The notes under the pieces are model-generated. The model was not told the DNA's origin. It saw nothing but the letters and a program-made list of their open reading frames with translations, and did no database searches. Position numbers and translations under genes: made by a program. From JADGGM01 sp025449955 (GTDB taxonomy: Bacteria; Gemmatimonadota; Gemmatimonadetes; Gemmatimonadales; Gemmatimonadaceae), in contig DATBNO010000016.1 of assembly GCA_036554285.1 (NCBI GenBank), positions 62,001 through 126,000 on the forward strand: a DNA stretch of 64,000 nt. Direction: 5' to 3'. Positions 24,701 to 33,685 of the stretch are shown here, piece by piece. How positions within the stretch are numbered: the first letter of the stretch is position 1; each line of letters opens with the position of its first letter.

Positions 24701-26387
24701 TGTGCGCTATGGCGTTACGCTCGAAGACGTCGCGATGACCGCGGCCGTGCCCGATGCGTTCCGGCATGCGTCGCTCGAGCCGCGCGTGGCACAGCGCGAG
24801 ATTCTCGCCAAGTTCGTCTCGCTCGCCGGCCCGGTGACTGCGGCTGAGATCACGGCACGCTACGGCTGGAGCAACGACTGGATTGTCGCTGCGCTCACCG
24901 AGTGGGAACGAGCAGGACGATTGGTGCGCGGACGCTTCCGCCACGGAGTGCAAGGCAGCGAGTGGTGTCTTGCCGGAGTGGTCGAGCGCGCGCGACGCCG
25001 AGCGCTCGCCGCGCTGCGACGACAAATCCGCGCCGTGGACCTCGGGACCTTCGGTGCGTTCCTCAGACGCTGGCAGCACGTCGACCCGCGCGACCGCCTA
25101 ACGGGATCCTCCGGCCTCGAATCGGCGCTGCACCAACTGTCGGGGTTGCCGCAGCCGCCCGATCGATGGGAGCGTGACACGCTGCCTTCGCGATTGGAGC
25201 GATACGAGCCGGGGTGGCTGTCGCAGTTCGCATCGTCGGGCGAGCTCATGTGGGCCGGGAGTGCACGACCCACGGACGCCGGCGCACCGACGCTCGCGGC
25301 GATCCGGTTTTTCGCACGCGGCGAGGAGGGGATCTGGCTCGCGACGTCAGGAGCGAACGCCGTGTCGGCGGATGCCCAACGGATCCGCGATGCGCTCGCT
25401 CAGCGCGGCGCCTCGTTCATCGGAGACCTGCAAGCGGCGACCGGCCTCGGACCGGCGGCACTGCGCGACGGAATTCGGGAGCTGGTCGCCAACAGTCTGG
25501 CCACGAACGACACCGTCGAGGCGATGCGCGAGGTAGTGCGCACGGGGCCGCTGCCACCACGCGCACCGCGCACCGATCCCACGCGCTGGCGCTACGATGT
25601 ACTCGGCGCCACGACTCCGCCGATGGTTCAGCCGGGTATATCGGCGCACAGGCTGCCCAAGTGGCGACGGCCCGATGTGCCTGGGCCGCAGGGTGGTTGG
25701 GTGGGCCGATGGTCGCTGATTGCGCTCGATCCGGCAGTCCGGCCTCAGGCGGAGGAGCATGCCGAAATAGTGGCGCGACGCTGGCTCGATCGATACGGCG
25801 TGGTCACGAGTGATTGGTGGCGTCGGGAGCGACCGCCAATCTCGTGGCGCCCGGTTTATCGCGAGCTCAAACGACTCGAGCACCGCGGCGAAGTGCGCCG
25901 TGGCTACTTCGTGGAAGGCATGGCCGGCGCGCAGTTCGCGCTCCCGGCGGCGGTCGAGTTGCTGCGCGGTGTGCGCGATGAGGCAGCGAGTCGCGATATG
26001 CCGATCGTTGCGCTCGCGGCACCGGATCCGGCGAACGTGTACAATCTGCGTTTACCGCAACGGACGCCCACGCCGCTCGAGAATCCACGCGGTCCGGGAG
26101 CCGTGCTCGTGTTGCGCGGAACGTCGGTGGTGATGTCGGCGGAGTCATCGGGGCGCCACGTGACCGTGCGCCAGGACGCAGACGATGCCGACGTGACGGC
26201 GGGCGCGCGCTTGCTCGCCGAATACGCCCAACGGCGCCGCTCGTCGATCGGCCTAACGCGGCGACGCTATACGGTGGAGCGGATCGACGGCGCCGCGCCG
26301 GCATCGAGCCGGTGGGCCGGCGCCTTTGCCGCGGCTGGCTACCGGCGGATCCCGCGCGGCTTCGAGTTCGAGCCGCTGGCGCGCTGA
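21750..26387 (+). CDS. lhr: Lhr-type large DEAD/DEAH helicase
   Basis: 1545 aa, close to full-length bacterial Lhr. ATG 21750 has TTTTGGAG immediately upstream; the frame is open to 21483. Walker A APTGTGKT (residues 52-59), DEIH box at 177-180, SATQRP motif III, VNNRGQAERMA and the QRVGRAGH motif VI are all intact, followed by the winged-helix and Lhr-specific middle domains. The long C-terminal half (about 850-1545) has repeated winged-helix units like AlkZ-type proteins. Lhr is a 3'-5' translocase acting in DNA damage responses. It carries ten GTTAGGC/GCCTAAC motifs. Confidence 0.93.
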   Translation: MPRRSSSRDAALMRKFHPVVSAWFRDTFGGPSEPQRLGWPAIASGAHTLILAPTGTGKTLAAFLWEIDRLIARGLDAPLPNGVQILYISPLKALSNDIHRNLEMPLAELRRRFEEGGQSFPDIRVAVRTGDTPASARASMVRRAPHVLITTPESLHIMLTAVKGRGMFSMVRAVIIDEIHAVAGSKRGAHLALSLERLEALCETPPQRIGLSATQRPLDEIARYLGGCAARGESPAPEFRPVRIIDCGLVKRMALEIASPAPEGTMVPGGVWSKVAELAVSQIRGARTTLVFVNNRGQAERMAARINALAGEDLARPYHGSLSRERRLGLERSLKAGELRALVTTSSLELGIDIGSVDLVLQLQSPKRVSAGLQRVGRAGHSLGESSRGVFVPTFRDDLLEMAAIIEAMREGDVEPTRVPQNALDVLAQVLVAMASVDDWAPADAFALVRRAYPYHKLGRAAFDEVLSMLAGAYPSEVTADMQPRLTWDRVADRIRGTRASRLLAVVSGGTIPDRGLYTAVLPDRTRLGELDEEFVHESRVGDVFQLGSATWRIGAIEHDRVIVTPAPGAPARMPFWHGEYAARAASIGARVGALRRELAALSPEDDAGLAALSSRLGADEASTRELRDYVAEQRAATGVVPDERTVVVERFHDEMGAVRIVVHSVFGGRVNAPWGMALAERIRDALDGAECQVQTSDDGILLRLPETDAALDVPALLRLTAADAERRLVDTIGNTSLFGARFRMNAARALVLARGAPRRRMPLWLQRLRALDLLDAVRGFPTFPLLVETYREVLDDAFDLPALRGVLDAIGAGRVTVRAVDTDGPSPFAAGLQLGFVMAWLYADDSPRAERQAALLSVDRSLLGDILTDGLLGGDVDDETARAIDEVVADRRGTSERRRARNADELAHLLDRAGDLTLDELRARTADPDARTVAGDPVDALLAAKRAVVIPIPAADESVHWRAILVETFPRYAAAFGENALARVRYGVTLEDVAMTAAVPDAFRHASLEPRVAQREILAKFVSLAGPVTAAEITARYGWSNDWIVAALTEWERAGRLVRGRFRHGVQGSEWCLAGVVERARRRALAALRRQIRAVDLGTFGAFLRRWQHVDPRDRLTGSSGLESALHQLSGLPQPPDRWERDTLPSRLERYEPGWLSQFASSGELMWAGSARPTDAGAPTLAAIRFFARGEEGIWLATSGANAVSADAQRIRDALAQRGASFIGDLQAATGLGPAALRDGIRELVANSLATNDTVEAMREVVRTGPLPPRAPRTDPTRWRYDVLGATTPPMVQPGISAHRLPKWRRPDVPGPQGGWVGRWSLIALDPAVRPQAEEHAEIVARRWLDRYGVVTSDWWRRERPPISWRPVYRELKRLEHRGEVRRGYFVEGMAGAQFALPAAVELLRGVRDEAASRDMPIVALAAPDPANVYNLRLPQRTPTPLENPRGPGAVLVLRGTSVVMSAESSGRHVTVRQDADDADVTAGARLLAEYAQRRRSSIGLTRRRYTVERIDGAAPASSRWAGAFAAAGYRRIPRGFEFEPLAR

Positions 26388-26423
26388 CGGCGTCGCGCCC
26401 GAGAGCGTTCGCCTAACGGAAGG

Positions 26424-26975
26424 TCAGCGGATGTCGTCGCGGCCGAGTGTGGCGCGCACCGCCTCGCGCATCGCGATCACCGCATCGTCGCGCGAGGCCG
26501 GCGAGTCATCGCGCACGTGAAGCTCGATGCCGTTGGCCACTGTGATGCGATGCCACACGCCTTCGCTCGCCGAATCCTGCGACACCGCCGCGTCCGCGCC
26601 CATTGTGAGCGCCGGCGCGAGCGACGCCGCGACGCGCCGCTCCAGCGTGTCGCCGGTGAGCTCGCGCATCTCCTCACGAATCTTGTCGAGCGGCTGACCC
26701 TCGCGCTGCCGGATCTTCACGAACAGCAGCTGCAGGAGATGGCGATAGCCGTACGTAGCCGACGTGCCGGTGCCCTCTGGCCTGTCGAGCAATCCGCTCG
26801 CCACGTAATACCGCACGGCGCGAGCACTCGGCTCGGCGCGCGCGGCAGCGTTCGTTGGGCGCATGGCCGCCGCGTTGACGAGCGACGTCGCGTGGCCGGC
26901 CAGTCCGCGAGCGTTCCACGGCGCGTGCCGACCGTGTGCTCTCAGAAGCGGTACTGGTGATTCGACCATGGGCAT
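26424..26975 (-). CDS. MerR family transcriptional regulator
   Basis: About 183 aa from ATG 26975 (26969 and 27017 also possible; no ribosome site decides). A MerR-type wHTH at about 50-115 is visible: PSARAVRYYVASGLLDRPEGTGTSATYGYRHLLQLLFVKIRQREGQPLDKIREEMREL. The usual first helix, normally at the N terminus, is preceded here by about 45 unrelated residues. The C-terminal part (GVWHRITVANGIELHVRDD) could bind an effector. It is convergent with the Lhr gene; its target is unknown. Confidence 0.78.
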   Translation of the reverse strand: MPMVESPVPLLRAHGRHAPWNARGLAGHATSLVNAAAMRPTNAAARAEPSARAVRYYVASGLLDRPEGTGTSATYGYRHLLQLLFVKIRQREGQPLDKIREEMRELTGDTLERRVAASLAPALTMGADAAVSQDSASEGVWHRITVANGIELHVRDDSPASRDDAVIAMREAVRATLGRDDIR

Positions 26976-27083
26976 AGAATAACGGACGCGCCAGTTACGC
27001 GACAGGAGCGCGCCCACGCGAGTGGAAACGAAGAGCGGCGGAGCGCACCGCGCCCCGCCGCCGTTGCACGAAGCCGGCTGGAA

Positions 27084-27605
27084 CTACTTTCTCCCGCGGC
27101 CGGCCTTCTTCGATGACTTCTTGGCAGCCGACTTCTTCTTCGCGGCTTTCTTGGCCGGCTTCTTCTTGGCCGCTGCTTTCTTAGGCGCTTTCTTGGCCGC
27201 CTTCTTTCCTGCCTTTTTCTTTGCGGCCGGCTTGGGTGCAGCCTTCTTCGCGGCCGGCGCAGGCTTTGGCGCAGCCGGCTTCGCGGCTGGCGGAGCTGCC
27301 TTCTTTGCCGGCGGACGTGCAGCCGATCCCATCCCGCCCGCCGACGGCGTAGCCGGCGTGCTGATGATGGTCACCTCTTCGTCGACCTCCGCACCCTCCT
27401 CCTCGACCGCGCCCTCCTCATCCTCGTCATCCTCGTCGGTGCTGTCCCACAGGTCGTCGCTATGGGTCTTCATGCCCCAGCCGCTCGACTCTTCCTCCTC
27501 CTCCTCATCATACGACGAGCCTCCGCCACCATATCCGATCTCGTCTTCGTCATCCTCGTGCTCGGAGAGGTGGAGGAGCTCGTTGTACTCGTCACCGCGC
27601 GGCAT
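27084..27605 (-). CDS. bipartite acidic/lysine-alanine-rich histone H1-like protein
   Basis: 173 aa from ATG 27605, which has AGGAGG 6 bases upstream; the open frame extends to 27734. The first 80 residues are strongly acidic with clusters of Asp/Glu and a Gly-rich turn. The last 75 are KKAA/PAKK/KPAA repeats typical of histone H1-like and AlgP-like nucleoid proteins. A hydrophobic-Thr patch (VTIISTPATPS) separates the two halves. The basic tail should bind DNA non-specifically; the acidic head might compete with DNA or recruit partners. The repetitive coding sequence could be prone to length change. Confidence 0.8.
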   Translation of the reverse strand: MPRGDEYNELLHLSEHEDDEDEIGYGGGGSSYDEEEEEESSGWGMKTHSDDLWDSTDEDDEDEEGAVEEEGAEVDEEVTIISTPATPSAGGMGSAARPPAKKAAPPAAKPAAPKPAPAAKKAAPKPAAKKKAGKKAAKKAPKKAAAKKKPAKKAAKKKSAAKKSSKKAGRGRK

Positions 27606-27833
27606 GATAGCCTCCTGTCGTGTTGTCGCGTAGCCCGTGGTGCTGCGGGTATATGCTCGTTGAAGTATCGAAGGCGGGAGCTCGTAGTCTCGCGTCACCC
27701 CACCCGAAACTCCCCAATACAACACATCTCCCAATCCGTCAAGACGAGGGCCAACGCTTGACCAACGCGTATGGCTCTCATCGCATCAATCGTGACCCCG
27801 AGATGCAAGCGAAGACGCATCTCCGACCGTTGG

Positions 27834-30800
27834 TCAATCACCTGTCGCGGGCAGCGGGGCACCTTCCGGTTCCGGCTCGAAGGCGGCGAGACGCCGCTGC
27901 AACGAATCGAGATAGGTGTAGATCACTGGCGTCACGTACAGCGTCACGAGCTGCGAGAATGCGAGACCACCGCACACCGCAATGCCCAGCGGGCGACGCG
28001 ACTCGGCGCCGGCGCCCGTCCCGATCGCGATCGGGAGCGTGCCCATCAGCGCTGCAAACGTGGTCATCATGATCGGCCGGAACCGCACCGACGCGGCCTC
28101 CAGAATCGCATCTCGCGCCGACTTGCCTTCCTTCCGCTCGGCCTCGATCGCGAAGTCGATCATCATGATCGCGTTTTTCTTGACCAGCCCGATGAGCATG
28201 ATGATGCCGACGAACGCGTAGATGCTCAGATCGGTGTGGAAGATGAGCAGCGACAGCAGCGCGCCAAATCCGGCGAACGGCAAGCCGGAGAGAATCGTGA
28301 GCGGATGGACGAAGCTCTCGTACAAGATGCCGAGCACGATGTAGATCACGACCACGGCCAGAATGAGCAGTCCGAGAAGGCCGGACTGTGCTTGCTGGAA
28401 TGCTTGGGCCGTTCCAGAGAACGCCGTGGACACACTCGACGGCAGAATCTCGCTGGCCGCCTGCTGCACGTGCGCGACCGCGTCGCCCAACGATACCCCG
28501 GGTGCGAGGTTGAACGACAACGTCACCGACGGCAACTGCCCCGAGTGATTCACGGTGAGCGGTCCAATGTCGGGCGACAAGTGCGCGACCGCCGACAGCG
28601 GGACGAGATCGCCGTTGCTGGACTTGATGTAGAGCAGATTGAGCGCCGAAAGATCGCGCTGATACTGGGGCTCGAGCTCCATCACGACCCAGTACTGGTT
28701 GTTCGATGTGTAGATAGTCGACACCTGCGCCGCGCCATACGCGTCGTACAACGCGTTCTCGATCTGCGACGCGTTCACGCCCAGCGACGACGCGCGGTCG
28801 CGGTCGATCGCGACGTTCACCTGCGGATTCTTGATCTGCAAATCGGTGGTCACGTCCTGCAGACCAGGAATGTCCTTCATGCGCGCCAAGAGCTTGTTGG
28901 ACGCGGCATACATCGTCTGAATGTCGGCGCTCTGCAGCGTGAACTGGTAGTCGCTCTTGGTCGAGTGTCCGCCAATGCTGATCGGCGGCGGGTTCTGCAG
29001 GTAGACGCGCATGCCCGTGATGGACGCGAATTTCTTCTCGAGCTCCTGCAGAATCTGGTCGGCCGACAGGCTGCGTTGGTCGAGGGGCTTGAGGTGCAGA
29101 AGAACGCGGCCGTCGTTGATCGTGTTCGTCGCGCCGCCGACGCCCACGGACGTCATGTAGTCGGAGACGTTCGGATCGGCTTGGATGATCTTGGACACCT
29201 GCTCCGAGTGTGTGACCATCGCGTCGAACGACGTGCCCTCCGCCGCTTCGGTCGTTCCGTGCAGGAATCCCTGGTCTTCGCTCGGCAAGAAGCCTTTGGG
29301 CGTCACCACCGCGAGCACGCCGGTGCCTAACAACACCAGCCCCGCGAATACCAGAACCTTGCCGCGATGATCCATCGCCATGCGCAGGGTCCGCTCGTAC
29401 CCGTGGAGCACGTTCTCGTAGATGCGCTCGGTGGCGTTGAAGAACCGGCCGTGCGTCTCGCCGTGGTGCGACTTGAGGAACCGGCTGCACAACATCGGCG
29501 TGAGCGTGAGCGAGACGAACCCGGACACGAGAATGGCGACGCCGATCGTGACGGCGAACTCGTGGAACAAGCGGCCGATCAAACCGCCCATGAAGAGAAT
29601 CGGGATGAACACGGCCACGAGCGACATCGTCATCGACAAGATCGTGAACCCGATCTCGCGCGAGCCATCGAGCGCGGCTTGGAACACCGGTTCGCCATGC
29701 TCGATGTGTCGCACGATGTTCTCGAGCATGACGATGGCGTCATCCACGACAAACCCCACGGATAGCGTGAGCGCCATCAGTGACAGGTTGTCGAGACTGT
29801 AGTTCAGCAGGTACATCACCGCGAACGTGCCGACTAACGACATCGGCAGCGCGAGACTCGGAATGACCGTGGCCGAGACGTTCCTCAGGAACAGGAAGAT
29901 CACGAGCACGACCAGGCAGAGCGTGAGGAACAGCGTGAACTTGACGTCGGTGACGGATTCGCGGATCGACTCCGAGTGGTCGTGCAGCACGTCGACGCGC
30001 ACGGAGGGCGGGAACTCTTCCTCCATTTGCTTGAGCGCGTCCTTCACGCCCGTCGCTACGGCGACCGTGTTGGTGCCGGGCTGCCGCTGAATGGCGAGCA
30101 CGATGGCGCGCGCGCCGTTGTACCAACTCGCCTGGTGTGAGTCCTGGACAGCATCGAGCACGTTGCCGATGTCCTGGAGTCGAACCGGCGCGCCGTTGCG
30201 GTAGGCGACGACCATCGGACGGAACGCCTTTGCATCCTGCAGCTGTCCGTCCGCTTGCACCGTGTACGCTTTGTTCGCGCCCCACAACACGCCCGTCGGC
30301 AAGTTGACGTTCGCGTTGTTGATGGCATCGACCACTTCATCGATGCCGATCTTGCGAATCGCCATCGCTTGCGGGTCGAGCTGCACGCGGACGGCGTACT
30401 TCTGCGAGCCGTACACCTGCACCTGCGCCACGCCCGACACGGTCGACAGTCGTTGGGCGAGATACGTCTCGGCGTATTCGTCGAGCTGCGACAACGGGAG
30501 CGTCTTCGACGTGAGCGCCAGATACAGAATGGCCGACGCCGACGGATCGACCTTCTGATACGACGGCGGGATGATGTTCTGCGGGAGTTGGCGCAGCGTC
30601 TTCGAGATCGCGGCCTGCACGTCCTGCGCGGCCGCGTCGATGTTCCGGTCGAGCGTGAATTGCAGCACGATGTTGGTCGAGCCCTGGCTGCTGCTCGACG
30701 TCATCACGTCGATGCCGGCGATCGTGGAGAATTGCTTTTCCAACGGCGTCGCGACGGCGGAGGCCATCGTTTCGGGGCTCGCGCCCGGCAGCGCCGCGCT

Positions 30801-30941
30801 GACGTTGATCGTCGGGTAGTCGACCGTGGGCAAGTCGCTCACGGCGAGCTGGCGGTACGCCACGATCCCGAAGATCAGAATGCCCATCATGACGAGCGTC
30901 GTCATGACGGGCCGTCGAATCCAGATTCCAGCGATGTTCAT
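27834..30941 (-). CDS. RND efflux transporter permease (HAE1/AcrB family)
   Basis: 1035 aa inner-membrane proton-driven pump subunit of the hydrophobe/amphiphile efflux family. Twelve membrane helices with two large periplasmic loops are implied. The N terminus MNIAGIWIRRPVMTTLVMMGILIFGIVAYRQLAVSDLPTVDYP is typical. TM4 carries SVGFVVDDAIVMLENIVRH with the proton-relay Asp pair. GLVKKNAIMMIDFAIEAER near the end matches the family. The start overlaps the adaptor stop codon as TGATG, so translation is coupled. It is the third gene of the operon. Confidence 0.95.
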   Translation of the reverse strand: MNIAGIWIRRPVMTTLVMMGILIFGIVAYRQLAVSDLPTVDYPTINVSAALPGASPETMASAVATPLEKQFSTIAGIDVMTSSSSQGSTNIVLQFTLDRNIDAAAQDVQAAISKTLRQLPQNIIPPSYQKVDPSASAILYLALTSKTLPLSQLDEYAETYLAQRLSTVSGVAQVQVYGSQKYAVRVQLDPQAMAIRKIGIDEVVDAINNANVNLPTGVLWGANKAYTVQADGQLQDAKAFRPMVVAYRNGAPVRLQDIGNVLDAVQDSHQASWYNGARAIVLAIQRQPGTNTVAVATGVKDALKQMEEEFPPSVRVDVLHDHSESIRESVTDVKFTLFLTLCLVVLVIFLFLRNVSATVIPSLALPMSLVGTFAVMYLLNYSLDNLSLMALTLSVGFVVDDAIVMLENIVRHIEHGEPVFQAALDGSREIGFTILSMTMSLVAVFIPILFMGGLIGRLFHEFAVTIGVAILVSGFVSLTLTPMLCSRFLKSHHGETHGRFFNATERIYENVLHGYERTLRMAMDHRGKVLVFAGLVLLGTGVLAVVTPKGFLPSEDQGFLHGTTEAAEGTSFDAMVTHSEQVSKIIQADPNVSDYMTSVGVGGATNTINDGRVLLHLKPLDQRSLSADQILQELEKKFASITGMRVYLQNPPPISIGGHSTKSDYQFTLQSADIQTMYAASNKLLARMKDIPGLQDVTTDLQIKNPQVNVAIDRDRASSLGVNASQIENALYDAYGAAQVSTIYTSNNQYWVVMELEPQYQRDLSALNLLYIKSSNGDLVPLSAVAHLSPDIGPLTVNHSGQLPSVTLSFNLAPGVSLGDAVAHVQQAASEILPSSVSTAFSGTAQAFQQAQSGLLGLLILAVVVIYIVLGILYESFVHPLTILSGLPFAGFGALLSLLIFHTDLSIYAFVGIIMLIGLVKKNAIMMIDFAIEAERKEGKSARDAILEAASVRFRPIMMTTFAALMGTLPIAIGTGAGAESRRPLGIAVCGGLAFSQLVTLYVTPVIYTYLDSLQRRLAAFEPEPEGAPLPATGD

Positions 30942-32092
30942 CAGGGCCTCGACTGATCGCCGTTAGTCGCGCTTTGGATCTGTACCTTGGTGCCGTCGGT
31001 AATGTTGAGTTGTCCGTCGGTCACTACCGTTAGGCCAGGGGTCAGACCTTTTTCTATGATCGACATGTCCCCGGCCACACGCTCGACTTGCACGGAGCGC
31101 TGCTCCGCAATTCCCTTGTCGTCGACGGTGAACACCGAGGTTCCGTTCTGGCTCTGCACGACCGCCGTGGTCGGGACGACGATGGCGCCTTTCTCGAGGT
31201 AGAGCTCGAGTGCCACGTTCACGAATTCGCCCGGCCACAGCACGCCATCCGGATTGGCAAATCGACCCTTCATCATGATGGTTCCCGTCGTCGTATCCAC
31301 GGCGTTGTCGAGGAACGACAGCGTACCGCGTGTGGGCGCGCCAAGACCGCTCGCCGGTTGGGCCACGACGCTCAGCGTATCGCTCTGGTACTTGCGGATG
31401 GTCGGAAGGTGCACCGCCGATACCGCGAAGCGCGCCGTGATCGGCTTGATCTGGTTGATCACGACGAGCGGCGTGCCGGCGGCGTGCACCAGATTGCCTT
31501 GCTTGAGCAAAATCGCGCCGGCGCGGCCGGCGATCGGCGACCGGATCGTGGCGTACTCGAGATTGAGTTGGGCCGTCTCGATCGCAGCTTGATCGGCGCT
31601 CACCGTTGCCTGACCGGACAGCGCGTTCGCCTTCGCCTGATCGTACTGCTGCTGCGTGACGTAGTCTTTTTGCACCAGTTGGGCGAAGCGCTGTTCGTCC
31701 TGCAACGCCGTCGTCAGCTGCGCGCTGTCTTTGGCGAGGCCGGCGCGCGCCTGCGCGAGCGCCGCTTCGAACGGACGCGGATCGATCTGAAACAGCACCT
31801 GCCCCTGCTTGACGTCGTCGCCTTCCTTGAAGTCGATGCGGGTGAGAATACCGCCGACCTGCGCCGACACCGACACGGTCTGCAACGGCTCGATGGTGCC
31901 AGTCGCATCGATTTCGTACGGGACGTCGCGCTGTTCGACGTGCGCCACCGACACCGGCACCGTTGTCGACTTGGCCTTCTTCGGATCCTTGCACGCGACG
32001 ACCACGAGCAGGACGCTCGCGGCGGCGATGACCTTCCGCCGCCGCGTCGCCACCAACCGACGAGGTGCACGAACGACTGCGATATCGATCAT
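30941..32092 (-). CDS. RND efflux periplasmic adaptor (membrane fusion lipoprotein)
   Basis: 383 aa. The ATG at 32092 overlaps the TolC stop as ATGA, so I prefer it to the longer frame starting at 32206. A lipobox-like VVAC ends a hydrophobic segment, anchoring the protein in the inner membrane. The HlyD/AcrA order is visible: barrel-sandwich (VSVSAQVGGILTRIDFKEGDDVKQGQVLFQIDPRPFEAALAQA), helical hairpin (100-165), lipoyl return half (ATIRSPIAGRAGAILLKQGNLV), beta-barrel and membrane-proximal domain. It links pump and outer-membrane channel. Confidence 0.94.
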   Translation of the reverse strand: MIDIAVVRAPRRLVATRRRKVIAAASVLLVVVACKDPKKAKSTTVPVSVAHVEQRDVPYEIDATGTIEPLQTVSVSAQVGGILTRIDFKEGDDVKQGQVLFQIDPRPFEAALAQARAGLAKDSAQLTTALQDEQRFAQLVQKDYVTQQQYDQAKANALSGQATVSADQAAIETAQLNLEYATIRSPIAGRAGAILLKQGNLVHAAGTPLVVINQIKPITARFAVSAVHLPTIRKYQSDTLSVVAQPASGLGAPTRGTLSFLDNAVDTTTGTIMMKGRFANPDGVLWPGEFVNVALELYLEKGAIVVPTTAVVQSQNGTSVFTVDDKGIAEQRSVQVERVAGDMSIIEKGLTPGLTVVTDGQLNITDGTKVQIQSATNGDQSRP

Positions 32093-33588
32093 TGTGGGGG
32101 CTTCGATTGTGTAGTGTCGGGCGTGAGATGAATGGGGCTGTGGCCGTGCACGTCGAGGATACCCGCGTCGTGCGCCAACTGCACCAACGACGTTTCCCAC
32201 GTCCATCGTGCTTGCACCTGCTGCGCGCGCGCGCTGGCTAACGCCGCCTGCGCGGTGAGCAGGTCGAGCACGCTGCCGACGCCTTGCTTGTAGCGGCCCA
32301 ACGCGACGTCTTCCGATTCCTGGGCACTGGCCAGCAGATCGTCGGCCGAGCTCACGCGTTTGGTTGCGGTCTGCAGCGTCTGATACGAACTGAATACGTC
32401 GAAGATCACTTGCTGACGCGTCTGGTCGAGTCGCGCGCCGGCGGCGTCGGCTTCGGCCTCTGCGCCGAGCTGGTTGTACTCGCGGCTGAACCCGTCGAAG
32501 ATCGGAATGCTCAGCGCGAGCGACAAAGTGTAGCTGTTCGCGCCGGTCGTGAGCGCCTTGGAATACGTGCGCCCGCCGGTTCCGGTGACGTTGAGCGACG
32601 GCAAGCGCGTCGCCTTGACGACGCTGATGTTCGCCTTGGCCTGCTCGTAGTCCGCTTCGGCCGCCTCGAGGTCGGGACGCGCGCGCAGCGCCATCGCGAT
32701 GAGCGTGTCCACGCTGTCGGCGATTACCGGCACGGTGGCCGGCACGTTAGGCGCTTGCAGGTCGTACGGCACGTTGGCCGGCAAGCCTAACGCAAGCGCG
32801 AGCGTCCCGCGGGTGGTCGCCAGGTTGCCCTGCGTGGTTTCCAGGTCGAGCTCGGCCTGCGACACCGCGGTCTTCGCTTGCAGCTGGTCGGCAATGGTCG
32901 CGAGGCCCACTTTGTGCCGCTCGTTCGCTGCCTCGAGATTCGCCTGGGCGTCCTTGAGCGTGCTTTCCTGCGCCAGGAGCAGCGCCTTCGCTGCCATGTA
33001 ATTGAAGTACGCGCTCTCGGCCTGGAGCACCGTGTTCTGAATGGTCAGGTTGTGCGTGAAATCCGCCGAGAAGAGCGCTTGCTTGGCCGCCTCGACGCTT
33101 CCCGACCGGCCGCCGAAATCGAACAGCAGATACGAGAGCGTGATACTCGGCTCCAGCGTCTGCTGGGTCACGGCCGCGCGCCCCTGCGTGGCGGTCGTCT
33201 TGATCGCTGTTCCCGTGACGTCGCCGTCGATCGTCGGCAAATAATCGCCGCGCTTCGATCCGTACGCCGCCGCGGCCGCGCGTGCATTCTCCCACGAGAT
33301 GCGCGTGGCCGGATTGTTGCGCAATGCGAGATCGACGATGTCGGTGAGCGTCAGCGATTGCAGACGCTGCTCGATATCTGATGGAACGGCGACGTTCGTC
33401 TGCGCGGTGATGGCGCTGTCCTGCTTCATGTGCGCGGGCGGCGTCCACGTCTGCGACGCGGACGGTGCGGCGCCGGACACGCCGTCGACGGACGGCGTGT
33501 GCACGCAGGAGGCGACGACGAAACACGCGCCGACAGCGGCGGCGCAGGCAAGCGCGCGCTGCCGGGCGACTTTTGGTGAAGGATTCAC
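32089..33588 (-). CDS. TolC/OprM family outer-membrane efflux lipoprotein
   Basis: 499 aa. The signal peptide ends at lipobox VASC. Two OEP repeats follow, each with long alpha-hairpins (for example LRNNPATRISWENARAAAAAYGSKRGDYLPTI, and ARPDLEAAEADYEQAKANISVVKATRLPSLNVTG). The C-terminal repeat ends with VLDLLTAQAALASARAQQVQARWTWETSLVQLAHDAG. The start is GTG 33588 without an obvious ribosome site. It is the first gene of the three-gene efflux operon; no local regulator gene of the TetR or MarR type is present. Confidence 0.94.
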   Translation of the reverse strand: MNPSPKVARQRALACAAAVGACFVVASCVHTPSVDGVSGAAPSASQTWTPPAHMKQDSAITAQTNVAVPSDIEQRLQSLTLTDIVDLALRNNPATRISWENARAAAAAYGSKRGDYLPTIDGDVTGTAIKTTATQGRAAVTQQTLEPSITLSYLLFDFGGRSGSVEAAKQALFSADFTHNLTIQNTVLQAESAYFNYMAAKALLLAQESTLKDAQANLEAANERHKVGLATIADQLQAKTAVSQAELDLETTQGNLATTRGTLALALGLPANVPYDLQAPNVPATVPVIADSVDTLIAMALRARPDLEAAEADYEQAKANISVVKATRLPSLNVTGTGGRTYSKALTTGANSYTLSLALSIPIFDGFSREYNQLGAEAEADAAGARLDQTRQQVIFDVFSSYQTLQTATKRVSSADDLLASAQESEDVALGRYKQGVGSVLDLLTAQAALASARAQQVQARWTWETSLVQLAHDAGILDVHGHSPIHLTPDTTQSKPPQ

Positions 33589-33668
33589 AACAGAAACTAC
33601 GTACAGCGGTACTCCCGTGTTGGTAACATGCGGGAGCGGCCGGCTATTGTTGAGGTCGCTTGGGCCGG

Positions 33669-33685
33669 GCCCGCCTTAGGCGGGC
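33669..33685. terminator. hairpin at the 3' end of the HD-GYP gene
   Basis: Seven-bp arms GCCCGCC/GGCGGGC flank TTA, which is the TAA stop codon of the minus-strand HD-GYP gene. No clear T-run follows; termination is plausible but not certain. The next 80 bases must contain the efflux operon promoter. Confidence 0.45.

Noticed and set aside
27771..29330. 519-aa open frame on the plus strand
   Set aside because: It is antisense to the RND permease gene, rich in Arg/His/Asp with no domain; the permease is unmistakable.
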